From Allosalinactinospora lopnorensis (GTDB lineage: Bacteria > Actinomycetota > Actinomycetes > Streptosporangiales > Streptosporangiaceae): a stretch of DNA of 64,000 bases. The position numbers and the translations under genes were made by a program. The stretch is taken from contig NZ_LAJC01000022.1 of the NCBI RefSeq assembly GCF_000981225.1, positions 1-64,000 of the forward strand, given 5' to 3'. The notes beneath the pieces are model-generated. The model was not told the DNA's origin, searched no databases, and saw only the letters and a program-made list of their open reading frames with translations. Shown in pieces: positions 62,971-64,000 of the stretch. Each line of letters opens with the position of its first letter. Within the stretch, counting starts at the first letter, position 1.

Positions 62971-64000
62971 TCAGGTACTCTTCGTGCTCTTCAGCGATGG
63001 TTCTCGGCCGGCGTCGTCGCCGGTACTATCGGGCTCCGTTCCACCCCGATCCGCGGTCCGCCGTGGCCGGGGGGCGATGCCTCCGAAACGGAACTCCGCC
63101 GCCAGCGCGTCCACGACGTCGTTGAGTGTGCCGCCCTGGTCGATGATCGTCCGTTGCCGTTCATAGGAGGCGCCCTTGTCGAGGACCTCCCAGGCCACAT
63201 CCAGGTCTTCGGCGCAGCCGAGGCGCTCCGCCACCGGTTCCAGCTCGCGGAGGAGCTCGTATACGTCGTCCCGCAGCGGGACGGTGCTTCCGTGTTCATC
63301 GGTGATCACGCGAGCGTCCAGTCCGTACCGGGTCGCCCGCCACTTGTTGTCGTTGACGACCCAGGTGGGCGGGCTGGGCAGCCCGTAACCGCGATCAAGC
63401 TGCTGGTCGAAGAGCCGCACAAGACTCTGTGACAATGCGGCGGCCATTCCGACCTCGCGCAGGGTCGGGATCCCGTCGAACATCCGGATCTCGATCGTCC
63501 CGAAATCCGGGTGCGGGCGGACATCCCACCAGACTTCTTTAATACTACTGATCGTTCCCGCCCGGATGAGCGTCTCCATATATTCCTCGAAGGTGGGCCA
63601 GTCGCGGAGCCGCGGCGGGGGCCCGGCGGTGGGCAGCGCCCCGAATATGATCGACCTGCTGGACGCCAATCCGGTGTCGTGGCCGCTCCAGAAAGGACTG
63701 GAAGCGGTGAGTGCCAGGAAATGCGGAAGGTAGTTCGCGAGCGCGTTGACGATCGGCACCGCCTTTTCCCGCGAACGGATTCCCACGTGCACGTGCACCC
63801 CGAAGGTGAGAATGCGCCGGGCGAGCCATTGCATCTGGTCGATGAGTTCGCCGTAGCGCTGAACGGGGGAGAGCGTCTGGTCGCGCCAGTCGTCCAGCGG
63901 ATGGGTTCCCGCGCAGATCGGCGCCAGTTGGCGCGGTTCCAGGATCTCCTGGAGGCGGCCTATGGTACCTCCGAGATCGGAGGTGACCTCCTCGACGGTC
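62971..64000 (-). CDS. GCS2/YbdK-type carboxylate-amine ligase, 5' end outside the window
   Basis: The last 343 codons of a glutamate-cysteine ligase family 2 protein; the frame stays open to the window edge. Visible motifs: ICAGTHPLDDWRDQ, ILTFGVHVHVGIRSREKAVP, TASSPFWSGHDTGLASSRS, WWDVRPHPDFGTIEIRMFDG, and WVVNDNKWRATRYGLDARVI. It forms gamma-glutamyl amide bonds with ATP. In a mycothiol-using host the true substrate is unclear. The C-terminal tail is disordered-looking and rich in Gly/Arg/Asp. Confidence 0.88.
   Translation of the reverse strand, partial: TVEEVTSDLGGTIGRLQEILEPRQLAPICAGTHPLDDWRDQTLSPVQRYGELIDQMQWLARRILTFGVHVHVGIRSREKAVPIVNALANYLPHFLALTASSPFWSGHDTGLASSRSIIFGALPTAGPPPRLRDWPTFEEYMETLIRAGTISSIKEVWWDVRPHPDFGTIEIRMFDGIPTLREVGMAAALSQSLVRLFDQQLDRGYGLPSPPTWVVNDNKWRATRYGLDARVITDEHGSTVPLRDDVYELLRELEPVAERLGCAEDLDVAWEVLDKGASYERQRTIIDQGGTLNDVVDALAAEFRFGGIAPRPRRTADRGGTEPDSTGDDAGREPSLKSTKST

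Noticed and set aside
1-64000. tRNA, rRNA, CRISPR, insertion sequence or prophage
   Set aside because: No cloverleaf, rRNA-like stretch, regular spacer array, transposase or integrase was found on reading; a short RNA gene could still be missed without a covariance search.

Overview
This is a high-GC window in which almost every codon ends in G or C. It carries genes typical of actinomycetes: a mycothiol-dependent formaldehyde dehydrogenase, an acyl-CoA carboxylase set with a small epsilon subunit, two LytR-CpsA-Psr (LCP) proteins with LytR_C tails, and a TIGR03089 protein. A filamentous actinomycete, perhaps of the Nocardiopsis/Streptomonospora/Thermobifida type, is the best guess; the genus is inference. 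I saw no tRNA, rRNA, CRISPR array, insertion sequence or prophage.

Positions 1-32.3 kb form a cell-surface polysaccharide and teichoic/teichuronic-acid type locus. It holds glycosyltransferases of the GT2 and GT4 classes, a large GT-C-like membrane protein, UDP-GlcNAc 2-epimerase and a UDP-HexNAc dehydrogenase (together a UDP-ManNAcA route), and a UDP-glucose dehydrogenase (UDP-GlcA). It also holds a TagGH-type ABC exporter, an IspD/TarI-like cytidylyltransferase beside a glycerophosphodiesterase, and two LCP ligases. The most unusual part is the minus-strand run 25.0-18.9 kb: tagG, tagH, a degenerate CDP-alcohol phosphotransferase-like membrane protein, a DUF5941-like protein, a sugar-1-P/polyol-P nucleotidyltransferase, a glycerol-1-phosphate dehydrogenase and a CDP-alcohol phosphotransferase. 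Together these look like a pathway from dihydroxyacetone phosphate to a CDP-activated polyol and on to a membrane or polymer acceptor.

Positions 32.3-41.5 kb hold purE-purK, a GtrA-type flippase, an OmpR-type response regulator with its histidine kinase, mscR with its metallo-beta-lactamase partner, an Rv1264-like adenylyl cyclase, a PH-domain membrane protein and biotin protein ligase. Positions 41.7-56.8 kb hold a small unknown gene, dnaE, phosphoenolpyruvate carboxylase, a MarR regulator overlapping a rifampin-phosphotransferase-like gene, the acyl-CoA carboxylase beta-epsilon-alpha cluster (fed by the nearby biotin ligase) and a secreted/membrane protein with a Met/Gly-rich tail. Positions 56.9-64 kb hold an LpdA-type flavoprotein, a purine nucleoside phosphorylase with unusual base-site residues, a PH-domain protein, adenosine deaminase, an M20 amidohydrolase and the start-truncated end of a GCS2-type carboxylate-amine ligase.

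Six genes have an interrupted reading frame and a seventh probably has a shifted N-terminus. Each can be repaired by changing one or two bases, mostly in short G/C runs, and essential-type genes (ppc, ada) are among them. Sequence error is therefore at least as likely as real gene decay, and this should be settled before any of them is called a pseudogene.
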